Source of the DNA: Clostridiales bacterium
GTDB lineage: Bacteria; Bacillota; Clostridia; Saccharofermentanales; Saccharofermentanaceae
Assembly (NCBI GenBank): GCA_017545245.1
Contig: JAFWPB010000029.1
Span: 1-32,670, forward strand
Length of the DNA stretch: 32,670 nt
Reading direction: 5' to 3'
The notes below the pieces were generated by a model. The model was not told where the DNA came from and did not search any database. It saw only the letters and a list, made by a program, of their open reading frames with translations. Each line of letters opens with the position of its first letter. The first letter of the stretch is position 1. The position numbers were made by a program, and so were the translations under genes. This document shows positions 1-7,362 of this stretch, piece by piece.

Positions 1-29
1 CCTGAGCCAGGATCAAACTCTCAATAAAA
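1..29 (-). rRNA. rrs: 16S rRNA, 5' end only (partial)
   Basis: The first 21 bases are the exact reverse complement of the universal bacterial 16S 5' sequence used as primer site 27F. The gene therefore runs leftward out of the window and only its first ~29 bases are present. The exact mature 5' end is estimated by comparison with other Firmicutes 16S genes, where about eight bases precede the conserved AGAGTTTGAT. The rest of the rRNA operon lies outside. Confidence 0.95.
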
Positions 30-176
30 ATCTTGAGAGCCTTTTGGCTCTTTGTTTACTTGTTTTTCAACTCTATGAATTGAACTATTGGCTCGTATAT
101 AAAGTAGTAATTACTTTCTGCTCTTCTATTCAATTTTCAAGGTCCGTTGCGTGTCGCTCTCGCGAAGCGCTTAACT
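30..176 (-). other. rRNA operon leader
   Basis: This is the transcribed spacer between the rRNA promoter and the mature 16S end. It contains a small GAGCC-AAAA-GGCTC hairpin at about 38-51, and a stretch reading TTGAAAATTG on the minus strand at about 130-139, similar to the sequence seen before many Firmicutes 16S genes. A perfect boxA antitermination site was not found. Role in processing or antitermination is inferred from position only. Confidence 0.6.
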
Positions 177-205
177 ATAGTACCACGAGGTATGGGTAGT
201 GTCAA
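177..205 (-). promoter_or_regulatory. Strong sigma-A rRNA promoter
   Basis: On the minus strand there is a perfect -35 TTGACA (200-205), a 17-base spacer and a -10 TACTAT (177-182), which points at the 16S gene. Immediately upstream (206-240) is an A/T-rich tract with runs of A, resembling an UP element that boosts rRNA promoters. Transcription should start near position 170. Confidence 0.85.
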
Positions 206-300
206 CACCTTTTTTGATATTTTTTCATTCTTTTTTTCAAAGCCTGAAAGATCCCTATTTTTAGGGCTTTTCGAGCTTTGCCTGTTAGCCCTTCCTGTGC

Positions 301-351
301 AAAGAAAGAAAAAACACCGACCGCTTCCGGCTTGGATACCGAAAGCGGTCG
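301..351 (-). terminator. Rho-independent terminator of the lipoprotein gene
   Basis: A 9-bp stem (CGACCGCTT at 318-326 pairing with AAGCGGTCG at 343-351) is followed on the minus strand by a T-rich tract (six T then CTTTCTTT). It lies about 30 bases after the stop of the lipoprotein gene and separates it from the rRNA promoter. Confidence 0.85.
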
Positions 352-382
352 TCTGTGACATATTATATACATTATCTATATT

Positions 383-1000
383 TTAGATCGTCGATACCTT
401 CAGTTCTTTTCCTGTCAGATCCTTATAGTTCTGCTCGACCGTACGATGGCATTCCGGATAGTCATTCGGTGCACTCATACTTACAAATGTATTTCCCATT
501 ACAAAGTACAAGGACATGGAATCCAGATCCTGGGTATCACTCCAGATACCAAGATACTTGCATCCTGTTGGTGTAGAGCCTTCCTCTTTCTTTGTGATCT
601 CATCAGCAAGTTCGACCATGGCATTCATCCAGCCGACTGCTGTTGAAGGATTCTCAAACACGATGCACTGGAATGTGATGTTTCCATTTTCTCCCGATGC
701 ATTCAATGCACGAACAGGTTCATCAACTCCATCCAGGAAAGTAAACTGGTACTCCTGCAATGCGATATCATAGTCATTCTTTCTGCACATATCGATGAAG
801 TCACCGGCAAGGCCATCAAACGAATCACGGAAGTCCGCACTTGTTGTGGGCTCGGTCGTTGTGGAAGAGACTACAGGTCTGGTTTTCTTTGTGGTCGTCT
901 CTACTGTTGTCGTTTCTGCTGCGCTGCTCGATTTCTTATCACATGCAACACCAAAAAGCATTACTGATGCAAGAAGAATGCAAAACAATTTTTTCTTCAT
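383..1000 (-). CDS. Thr-rich lipoprotein of unknown function
   Basis: Predicted 205-residue secreted lipoprotein. The first 20 residues form a signal peptide (MKKK, then a hydrophobic stretch) ending in a likely lipidated Cys20 (context FGVAC). The residue at -3 is Gly rather than the usual Leu, so the lipobox is imperfect. A Ser/Thr-rich linker (about residues 25-55, many Thr runs) follows, then a soluble domain of about 150 residues that I do not recognise. The start was chosen at 1000 because AAAGAGG lies 8 bases upstream and the signal peptide begins there; an in-frame ATG at 1081 would place a polar stretch before the signal peptide. It has its own terminator and looks monocistronic. Thr-rich linkers after the lipid anchor recur in the thioredoxin-like lipoprotein at 29900-30547. 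Confidence 0.8.
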   Translation of the reverse strand: MKKKLFCILLASVMLFGVACDKKSSSAAETTTVETTTKKTRPVVSSTTTEPTTSADFRDSFDGLAGDFIDMCRKNDYDIALQEYQFTFLDGVDEPVRALNASGENGNITFQCIVFENPSTAVGWMNAMVELADEITKKEEGSTPTGCKYLGIWSDTQDLDSMSLYFVMGNTFVSMSAPNDYPECHRTVEQNYKDLTGKELKVSTI

Positions 1001-1215
1001 ACTATATCCTCTTTCCTTATTACTAAGTGGTCGATCATTATTCTTGATCTCATGCACATTCTGTTTTTCATTTTGCCACATTCATTGAGTGAATGCAAAC
1101 AAGCTTGCTTCAAATATGTATACTAGTATTTCATGATTTCATATACTTTTCGCATATCTAAAAAAGCATTTTTTGTCATGCTTTTATGCACATAATGCTT
1201 TTTGCTTTTGTGCCG

Positions 1216-1244
1216 TTGTCATTGAGAAAATTTCATAATAAAAT
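1216..1244 (+). promoter_or_regulatory. Sigma-A promoter of the LDH-family gene
   Basis: TTGTCA (1216-1221), a 17-base spacer and TAAAAT (1239-1244) lie about 100 bases before the ATG. Both hexamers are one substitution from consensus and the spacing is ideal. The implied leader is about 95 bases; no riboswitch was recognised in it. Confidence 0.7.
1222..1238 (+). promoter_or_regulatory. Candidate Rex-type redox operator
   Basis: The whole promoter spacer is an imperfect 17-base palindrome, TTGAGAAA-A-TTTCATAA, with 6 of 8 half-site positions symmetrical. Rex, the NADH/NAD+ sensor of Gram-positive bacteria, binds TTG/CAA-ended palindromes of similar size and commonly represses ldh. The match is partial and the outer CAA is degenerate, so this is only a candidate. 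Confidence 0.3.
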
Positions 1245-1344
1245 ACGCTTGCCAGATTTTGCGGGTGGGCTATGTTTTATTGCACATACCGCTTGCGATT
1301 CGACGAGATTTAGATTTCAGATTATTTTGGGAGTTGGTACGAAA

Positions 1345-2298
1345 ATGAAGGTTAAACACGGTTCTAAGGTAGCAATTATTGGAGCAGGTGCAGTCGGATC
1401 TTCCATCGCTTTTGCAATGGCTATCCAGCAGCTTTGCACAGAGTTAGTTTTGATCGATGTAAATCAGGACAAGGCCAAGGGTGAGGCACTTGATATCAGT
1501 CACGGTCTTCCTTTCCTCGGACAGATGGACATCTATGCCGGTGATTATGAGGACGTAAAGGATTGCGATCTGATCATCATCACAGCAGGTATCCCGAGAA
1601 AGCCAGGCGAGACACGTTTGGATCTTGCTAAGAAGAATGTTGGTCTGGCTAAGAAGATCACCACAAGCATCATGGAGCACTACACAACAGGTAATATCCT
1701 GGTCGTTTCCAATCCGGTCGACGTTCTCACTTACATGATCGCAAAGTGGTCCGGACTTCCGAGAAACCGTGTTCTTGGTTCCGGTACAGTTCTTGACAGT
1801 GCCCGTTTCCGTATCCTTATCTCCCAGAAACTCGATATCGACGTGCGTAACGTACATGGTTACATCATTGGTGAGCACGGCGATTCCCAGCTTCCTGCAT
1901 GGAGCGCAACAAACATTGCCGGTCTTTCTATCGACGATTATTCCAAGACAACAGGCATCCCGTTCACACAGGCTGACCGCATTGAGATCGCAGAAAAGAC
2001 TCGTTTCTCCGGTGCAGAAGTCATCAAGCTCAAGGGCGCAACATTTGACGGTATTGCCGTTTCTGTTTCCACTATTGCAAAGTCTCTCCTCAAGGGTGAG
2101 AATACGATCCGTACAGTCGGCAGCGTACTGAGTGGTGAATATGGCATTCAGGATGTAGCTACAAACGTTCCTACGATCATCGGTGCAGATGGTATCGAGA
2201 AAGTTCTCGAGCTTGATCTTGATCCTCAGGAGCTCCGCTTCCTGCAGGCTTCTGCTGAATCCGTAAAGAAGATCCTCGACGAAGTGAAGGATCTCTGA
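1345..2298 (+). CDS. ldh: L-lactate dehydrogenase family protein (LDH/MDH)
   Basis: A 317-residue cytoplasmic NAD-dependent 2-hydroxyacid dehydrogenase, normal for the LDH/MDH family. It has the Rossmann motif GAGAVGSS (13-20), the NAD-binding Asp38 at the end of the second strand, the mobile loop KPGETRLDL with catalytic Arg91, the segment GSGTVLDSARFR with catalytic Asp151 and Arg154, and the active-site His178 in GEHGDS. Overall it looks like an LDH, which would convert pyruvate to lactate and reoxidise NADH in fermentation. However, the residue before KPGETR, equivalent to Gln102 in classical LDHs, is Arg85, as in malate dehydrogenases, so the substrate is uncertain. The start at 1345 fits GGGAG 11 bases upstream and the conserved N-terminus; the open frame extends to 1186 through the promoter. 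It is monocistronic, with its own promoter and terminator. Confidence 0.88.
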   Translation: MKVKHGSKVAIIGAGAVGSSIAFAMAIQQLCTELVLIDVNQDKAKGEALDISHGLPFLGQMDIYAGDYEDVKDCDLIIITAGIPRKPGETRLDLAKKNVGLAKKITTSIMEHYTTGNILVVSNPVDVLTYMIAKWSGLPRNRVLGSGTVLDSARFRILISQKLDIDVRNVHGYIIGEHGDSQLPAWSATNIAGLSIDDYSKTTGIPFTQADRIEIAEKTRFSGAEVIKLKGATFDGIAVSVSTIAKSLLKGENTIRTVGSVLSGEYGIQDVATNVPTIIGADGIEKVLELDLDPQELRFLQASAESVKKILDEVKDL

Positions 2299-2322
2299 TC
2301 GTAATAAACCAGAAACTTCCAG

Positions 2323-2351
2323 GAACTGCCGGAAACGGCAGTTCTTTTTTT
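2323..2351 (+). terminator. Rho-independent terminator after ldh
   Basis: A perfect 8-bp stem, GAACTGCC (2323-2330) with GGCAGTTC (2337-2344), and a 6-base loop are followed directly by seven T. It lies 24 bases after the stop codon. Confidence 0.93.
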
Positions 2352-2376
2352 ATACAAGAATACTTCTTTGCTATGT

Positions 2377-2410
2377 CAAAAGGGCTGCTTCCGAAACGGA
2401 AACAGCCCTT
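2377..2410 (-). terminator. Rho-independent terminator of the gyrA-carboxypeptidase unit
   Basis: Long stem: AGGGCTG and CTTCCG on one side pair with CGGAAA and CAGCCCT on the other (2381-2408) with a short AAA loop. On the minus strand it is followed by TTTT. It lies about 30 bases after the carboxypeptidase stop. The stem is symmetric enough to work in both directions. Confidence 0.75.
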
Positions 2411-2439
2411 CTTGTTACCCAGCTATCGATGGCTCCGGT

Positions 2440-3921
2440 TTATAGAATCTTCCGGATGCCCATCTTCTTTCTTCTTCTACGGATGCGGTAGGCCGAGAGG
2501 AATGTAAATATGATCAACGTGATCACGATCACACCCAGGACGATCAGCACGATCACCAGTACAGGATGCTCTTCAAACATCGACTTCTTCTCTTCCACCT
2601 GTTCCGGTGCCTGAGTGACCACCGGTGCTTGAGTCTGCGTCGGTTCTGGAGCCTCAGTAGGAATCGGTGTCGGTGTGCCGATATGGATCACAGTCTTGTC
2701 TCCGGTCGGTTCCTGTCCGCGTGGAGCGTTATAGGAACGGTAATCCATCACATTTCCAGACACTTTGACATTCGGATCGTTATTCCAGCACGCGTCATGG
2801 GCAGCATTTACGACAGTCGCCACATACACTGTCTGGTGGTCAGACATGCTGTAAGGAATTCCGCACACGGCAGTGATCACCTCATGCCCGTTCTGGTTGA
2901 TGGAAAGAAGTGTCATACCCGTTCCGGCTGTCTTTGTTGTACCCGTCTTTCCACCGAAGATCTCGACACAGTGGGTATTCTCACCCAGCAGCCACGGATC
3001 CTGCAGAAGGAAATTGGTATTTCTTACGATCTTCCAGCCGTCAAACTGATGCTTGTTGTCTGCTTTAAAAGCATGTGTCGGCGTGCGGATGACTGTGCGG
3101 AAGTCTTCAAACTGAAGTGCATAATCAAACATCATGGCCAGTTCCTGCGCCGTCGTATAATGGTTGTCATTCTGCAGTCCATTTGGATTCATGAAATGCG
3201 AATGCGTCAGGCCCAGCGACTGGATCTTCATGTTTGCAATATATGCGAACTGTCCGATCAGAGAAAACGTATTCGGGTCCTCTGTCTTCATCTCTGTAGT
3301 GCCATCGGCCGCCTGGACAGGCTTCGGCGTTGTCGTAGGAAGCGCGCCTTTTGACGAAGCATAATGCTTCGCGATTTCTTCAGCCAGCACGTTCGCGGCA
3401 TCATTTCCCGAAGGAAGCATAAGACCATAGTACAGTTCATTGACCTCGATCTCTTCGCCCGTCTCAAGTCCCATCATAGTTGAATTCGGCGTGGTTGCGG
3501 ACATCGCACTCTGGCTGACCGTAACCTTCTCATGCGGATCAAGATACTCCATCGCGAGCGCGAGAGTCAGGATCTTCGTCATACTTGCCGGATAGATCTT
3601 CTTGTCTTCACTCTTCGAGATCAGCACCTGCTTCGTTGTCCGGTCATAGCAGAAGTACGAAGCGCACTGCACCTGATCCAAAGATGGAAGGGACAGTACC
3701 TGCTGGCCTACTTCTCCGGTATTTCCGAATTCCGGATCGGCGCTCTCACCAACGATAGCGCTTCCGTCATCACCTGTTGAAGATGTGGTCGGATCCGGAT
3801 CTGCCAGTACATAGCGAAAAGCACTTAGGCAGACAAGCAACATGGCAACTACAGATTTCCAGCCTTCTCTTCGAAATGTCCGGCGTGAACTTCTGCCCAT
3901 TCCGAACTTGTTCGTCATCAT
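2440..3921 (-). CDS. Serine-type D-Ala-D-Ala carboxypeptidase (peptidase S11)
   Basis: A 493-residue penicillin-binding protein of the DacF/PBP5 type that removes the terminal D-Ala of peptidoglycan stem peptides outside the cell. All three catalytic motifs are present: SMTK (Ser113/Lys116), SGN (171-173) and KTG (325-327). An N-terminal hydrophobic segment (about 22-40) serves as signal or anchor. The C-terminus has a Pro/Thr/Gln-rich linker (about 415-445), a transmembrane helix (about 450-475) and a basic tail, in place of the usual amphipathic anchor helix. There is a Thr/Pro-rich insertion at about 190-218 between SGN and KTG. AAAGGAG lies 11 bases before the ATG. The gene begins 37 bases after gyrA and probably shares its transcript. 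Confidence 0.92.
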   Translation of the reverse strand: MMTNKFGMGRSSRRTFRREGWKSVVAMLLVCLSAFRYVLADPDPTTSSTGDDGSAIVGESADPEFGNTGEVGQQVLSLPSLDQVQCASYFCYDRTTKQVLISKSEDKKIYPASMTKILTLALAMEYLDPHEKVTVSQSAMSATTPNSTMMGLETGEEIEVNELYYGLMLPSGNDAANVLAEEIAKHYASSKGALPTTTPKPVQAADGTTEMKTEDPNTFSLIGQFAYIANMKIQSLGLTHSHFMNPNGLQNDNHYTTAQELAMMFDYALQFEDFRTVIRTPTHAFKADNKHQFDGWKIVRNTNFLLQDPWLLGENTHCVEIFGGKTGTTKTAGTGMTLLSINQNGHEVITAVCGIPYSMSDHQTVYVATVVNAAHDACWNNDPNVKVSGNVMDYRSYNAPRGQEPTGDKTVIHIGTPTPIPTEAPEPTQTQAPVVTQAPEQVEEKKSMFEEHPVLVIVLIVLGVIVITLIIFTFLSAYRIRRRRKKMGIRKIL

Positions 3922-3958
3922 AGTTTGTGTTTCTCCTTTAGAATGATCGTTTCAGCAA

Positions 3959-6619
3959 TTACGCTTCCGGCGTCTCTGCTTCAACTATATTTTCTTCGGA
4001 AGACTGCTCTGTTAGCGGTTCTTCATTCTCAGAAGAAACCACTTCTTCGTCATCTGTTTCCCCGGTTGCTTCCTGTTCAGGCAGCGCAGTTACTTCTTCC
4101 TCTTCTTCGTGGTCGACGATCGCTACGTCCACGATCAGGCTTCCCTTCGAACGCATCAACGTTACACCCTGTGTAACACGCGACAGGACAGGGATCTCCT
4201 TAGCCCAAAGACGAATCAGGATACCATCATCGTTAATGATCAGGATATCTTTGTCGTCATCAACCAGCAATGCACGAACCAGTGGTCCGGTCTTATCGGA
4301 TACACGATATGTCATCAGACCCTTACCACCACGGGACTGTACACGGTATTCTTCGAGTTCGGTACGCTTACCGAAGCCCTTCTCCGCGACTACCAGGAGG
4401 TTCTGGTTTTCCACTACCGGAGCCATGCCGATAACTGCATCGCCCTCACGCAATGTGATACCCTTAACGCCCATGGTGTTTCGTCCTGTGCTTCTTACGC
4501 AATTCTCATTGAAACGGATGGAAAGACCGCTTCTCGTAACAAGTACGATCTCCTGATTACCATCAGTAAGATGTACACCGACAAGTTCGTCATCCTCACG
4601 GATATTGATCGCAATAAGACCACTCTTATTGATACGGGAATAATCGAGAAGTTCTGTCTTCTTGATGATACCCTGCTTGGTTGCCATCGTTAAGAATGCA
4701 CCGGATTCGAAGTCCTTGATCGGGATGATCGTTCTGATCTTCTCATCGGCTTCGAGCTGCAGAAGGTTTACAACAGCAGTACCCTTCGCGGCACGTCCTG
4801 CCTCCGGTACCTGATAGCCCTTCATACGGAACACACGGCCCTTAGTCGTGAAGCAAAGAAGGATATCGTGCGTGGAAGATGTAATGATCTTCGTGACATA
4901 GTCCTCTTCGTGTGTAGCCAATCCGGAAATACCACGTCCGCCACGATGCTGGCTTCTGTATGTATCGATCGGCATACGCTTCACGTAACCGAGGTGGGTC
5001 AGCGTGATCACGATCTGCTCTTCCTGGATCAACGACTCGTCATCGATATCGTCTTCATCCGGCGGTCCGAGTTCGGTTCTTCTCTCCTCGTAGTACTTTC
5101 TCTTAACTTCGAGGATCTCGTCCTTGATGACCTTACGCAGCAAGGATTCGTCGTCGATAACATTGCGGAAATATGCGATACGCTCGTCGAGTTCTCTTGC
5201 TTCTGCTTCGAGTTTTTCTCTTTCGAGACCGGTAAGACGGCCGAGACGCATATCCACGATATGCTGGGCCTGCTTTTCGGAGAATCCGAAGCGCTCGCAG
5301 AGTCTTGCCTTCGCCTGTTCCTCTGTACGGGAAGAACGGATGATCTGGATGACCTCATCGATATTATCGATCGCAATCAGGAGACCCTCCACGATATGCT
5401 TACGGGCAAGTGCTTTTTCCAAATCATATTTAGTGCGGCGCAGAACAACGTCTTCCTGGTGGGCAACGTAGTAGGTCAGTGCATCGAGGAGATTGATCGT
5501 CTTCGGCTCGAGGCGGCCTTCGCTGTCCGGTACCAGTGCCAGCATGTTCGCGCAGAATGCATCCTGGATCTGGGAATTCTTGTAGAGCTGGTTAAGTACG
5601 ACATTCGCATTGGCGTCACGGCGGAGCTCAATAACGATACGTACTTTTTCGTTACGGTCAGACTCGTCGCGGATATCGGAGATACCTTCGATCTTCTTTT
5701 CCTTGACCAGTTCCGCGATCTTCTCGATCAGGCGGGCCTTGTTGACCATATACGGGAGATCATGCACGATAATACGGGCACGGCCGTTGCTCATGACTTC
5801 GATATCGGTGTGGGCACGTACTACGATACGGCCTTTACCTGTTCTGTATGTGTCGTTGATACCACGGCGTCCGAGGATCATACCACCTGTCGGGAAATCC
5901 GGTCCCTGTACAACGGTCATGAGGTCATCGATCGTTGCATCCGGGTTATCCAGGAGCATTACAACGCCATCAATAACTTCGCCCATATTGTGTGGCGGGA
6001 TATTTGTCGCCATACCAACCGCGATACCGACAGAACCATTTACCAGAAGGTTCGGGAAACGGGACGGGAGTGCGACAGGCTCGACATCATGTTCGTCGAA
6101 GTTCGGACGGAAGTCGACCGTTCCTTTGTTGATGTCGCTCATCATCTCCATCGCGACTTTCTGGAGTCTTGCTTCCGTATAACGGTAAGCAGCCGGCGGG
6201 TCACCGTCCATGGAACCGAAGTTACCATGGCCCTCTACCAGCATGTAGCGCATGGAAAAGTCCTGCGCCAGACGAACGAGTGCATCGTATACGGATGCGT
6301 CGCCATGTGGATGGAAACGACCAAGTACGTCACCTACTGTGGTAGCGCACTTACGATATGGCTTATCCGGGGTGAATCCCTGTGTGTACATCGAGTACAG
6401 GATTCTTCTGTGTACCGGCTTCAATCCGTCACGGATATCCGGCAGGGCACGGTCGGAAATAACACTCATCGCATAATCGATGAAGGATTTCTTCATTTCT
6501 TTTTCAAGATCGACCGGTATGATCGTAGTCTGTTCGGAACAGAAAATAGCATCAACTTCAGCCTCTTGCTGTTTTCTCAAATCCTTACCGGACAGGTTCT
6601 CATTTGTAGAATCAGACAT
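3959..6619 (-). CDS. gyrA: DNA gyrase subunit A
   Basis: An 886-residue breakage-reunion subunit of DNA gyrase, slightly longer than usual because of an acidic Glu-rich C-terminal tail (about 835-886). The catalytic Tyr147 lies in the motif AAYRYTEA. The canonical GyrA-box reads QHRGGRG at about 557-563, which separates gyrase from topoisomerase IV; a second copy, QSRGGKG, lies near residue 760 in the C-terminal beta-pinwheel. In the quinolone-resistance region (HPHGDASVYD, 104-112) the position equivalent to E. coli Ser83 is Ala108, while the position of Asp87 keeps Asp112. GGGAGG lies 7 bases before the ATG. gyrB is not adjacent, unlike in many Firmicutes. I could not identify a convincing promoter in the 170-base divergent gap with the sigma gene, apart from a possible TAAAAT -10 at 6664-6669. 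Confidence 0.97.
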   Translation of the reverse strand: MSDSTNENLSGKDLRKQQEAEVDAIFCSEQTTIIPVDLEKEMKKSFIDYAMSVISDRALPDIRDGLKPVHRRILYSMYTQGFTPDKPYRKCATTVGDVLGRFHPHGDASVYDALVRLAQDFSMRYMLVEGHGNFGSMDGDPPAAYRYTEARLQKVAMEMMSDINKGTVDFRPNFDEHDVEPVALPSRFPNLLVNGSVGIAVGMATNIPPHNMGEVIDGVVMLLDNPDATIDDLMTVVQGPDFPTGGMILGRRGINDTYRTGKGRIVVRAHTDIEVMSNGRARIIVHDLPYMVNKARLIEKIAELVKEKKIEGISDIRDESDRNEKVRIVIELRRDANANVVLNQLYKNSQIQDAFCANMLALVPDSEGRLEPKTINLLDALTYYVAHQEDVVLRRTKYDLEKALARKHIVEGLLIAIDNIDEVIQIIRSSRTEEQAKARLCERFGFSEKQAQHIVDMRLGRLTGLEREKLEAEARELDERIAYFRNVIDDESLLRKVIKDEILEVKRKYYEERRTELGPPDEDDIDDESLIQEEQIVITLTHLGYVKRMPIDTYRSQHRGGRGISGLATHEEDYVTKIITSSTHDILLCFTTKGRVFRMKGYQVPEAGRAAKGTAVVNLLQLEADEKIRTIIPIKDFESGAFLTMATKQGIIKKTELLDYSRINKSGLIAINIREDDELVGVHLTDGNQEIVLVTRSGLSIRFNENCVRSTGRNTMGVKGITLREGDAVIGMAPVVENQNLLVVAEKGFGKRTELEEYRVQSRGGKGLMTYRVSDKTGPLVRALLVDDDKDILIINDDGILIRLWAKEIPVLSRVTQGVTLMRSKGSLIVDVAIVDHEEEEEVTALPEQEATGETDDEEVVSSENEEPLTEQSSEENIVEAETPEA

Positions 6620-6734
6620 CAGTCTTCCTCCCTTTATTCCTTATTACAAATAGTCACCCAACTATTTTACCACAACAACCCTTTTTTCGGTGGTCAAAAT
6701 CAAACTTTTTGTATAGAATAAATCACGAAATATT

Positions 6735-6761
6735 TGCAACAAAAACGGAGTATGTTTCGTC
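6735..6761 (+). promoter_or_regulatory. ECF-type promoter of the sigma factor gene
   Basis: TGCAAC (6735-6740), a 17-base gap and CGTC (6758-6761) match the general ECF promoter form (an AAC-containing -35 and a CGT-containing -10). Transcription would begin near 6768, giving a leader of about 20 bases that carries the ribosome binding site. The architecture predicts that the ECF sigma factor transcribes its own gene. Usual spacing is 16, so this site is one base long. Confidence 0.55.
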
Positions 6762-6788
6762 TTATTATTGAAGCAGAAAGGGAGCACG

Positions 6789-7361
6789 ATGGCACCAGAT
6801 GCGATAACCAGCTCGGATCACTTTGAAAAGCCCGATGTGGAAGAGCTTTTCACGAAGTACGGAAACGATGTACTCCGTATGTGTAACGTGTATCTTCGGA
6901 AGCAGTCCTTGGCTGAGGATGCTTTTCAAGATGTATTCGTTAAAGTGATGACACGATTGGATTCCTGGCGCGGGGACAGTGAGATCAAATACTGGATCCT
7001 GTCGATCGCGAGGAATGTGTGTCTGGATTACCTGAAGTCTTCGTATATGCAAAGGACGAGTTTTCTCGGAGACCTTCTTGACCGGGTCAAACCGAAAAGC
7101 GAGGAAAAGAAGCGCATCAAGCCACTTCCCGGCAATCAGGTGGAAGAGCGCATGATCGAGCGTCTTGACGATAGTAATCCTCTTCTTTCGGCCGTGCAGG
7201 AGCTGCCTCCAAAGTACAAGGATGTCATTCTTCTTCGTTTCTACTTCGACATGGATAACGCACAGATCGGCAAGCAGCTCGGGATCACCGAGAGTTCTGT
7301 CCGAAGTCGTCTGATGCGGGCCCGTGAGAAACTGAAAGACTATTGGAAGGAGGAAGAGTGA
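6789..7361 (+). CDS. ECF-family RNA polymerase sigma factor
   Basis: A 190-residue sigma-70-type factor with only regions 2 and 4, as in ECF (group IV) factors. Region 2 spans about residues 22-84 (core-binding segment around LAEDAFQDVFVKVM, then the -10-binding part around YWILSIARNVCLDYLK). A variable Lys/Glu-rich linker follows (about 90-125). Region 4 spans about 130-187 (LPPKYKDVILLRF, and the helix-turn-helix around IGKQLGITESSVRSRL). It would direct RNA polymerase to stress or envelope genes, including probably its own promoter. AAAGGGAG lies four bases before the ATG at 6789. An in-frame TTG at 6768 would coincide with the predicted transcription start, so it was not chosen. The next gene follows one base after its stop and is very likely its anti-sigma factor. 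Confidence 0.9.
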   Translation: MAPDAITSSDHFEKPDVEELFTKYGNDVLRMCNVYLRKQSLAEDAFQDVFVKVMTRLDSWRGDSEIKYWILSIARNVCLDYLKSSYMQRTSFLGDLLDRVKPKSEEKKRIKPLPGNQVEERMIERLDDSNPLLSAVQELPPKYKDVILLRFYFDMDNAQIGKQLGITESSVRSRLMRAREKLKDYWKEEE

Positions 7362-7362
7362 T

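Noticed and set aside
248..266. CCCTA-TTTT-TAGGG hairpin with TTTT after it on the plus strand
   Set aside because: The stem is only 5 bp, no plus-strand gene ends there, and it lies upstream of the rRNA promoter; probably chance.
1080..1200. Possible promoter of the lipoprotein gene (TTGCAT-N17-CAAAAT on the minus strand) and repeated ATGCTTTT words
   Set aside because: Both hexamers have at least two mismatches and the repeated words are short and A/T-rich; not strong enough to list as features.
1186..1344. N-terminal extension of the LDH-family protein
   Set aside because: The extension would include the predicted promoter and leader, and the family normally starts at the MKVKHGSKVAIIGAG segment.
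4868..6721. 617-codon open frame on the plus strand across gyrA
   Set aside because: It is the antisense shadow of gyrA, which has all its motifs on the minus strand. The shadow protein has no family features and no ribosome binding site.
6768..6788. TTG start of the sigma factor gene
   Set aside because: It falls on the predicted transcription start and has no ribosome binding site at a suitable distance; ATG at 6789 has AAAGGGAG.
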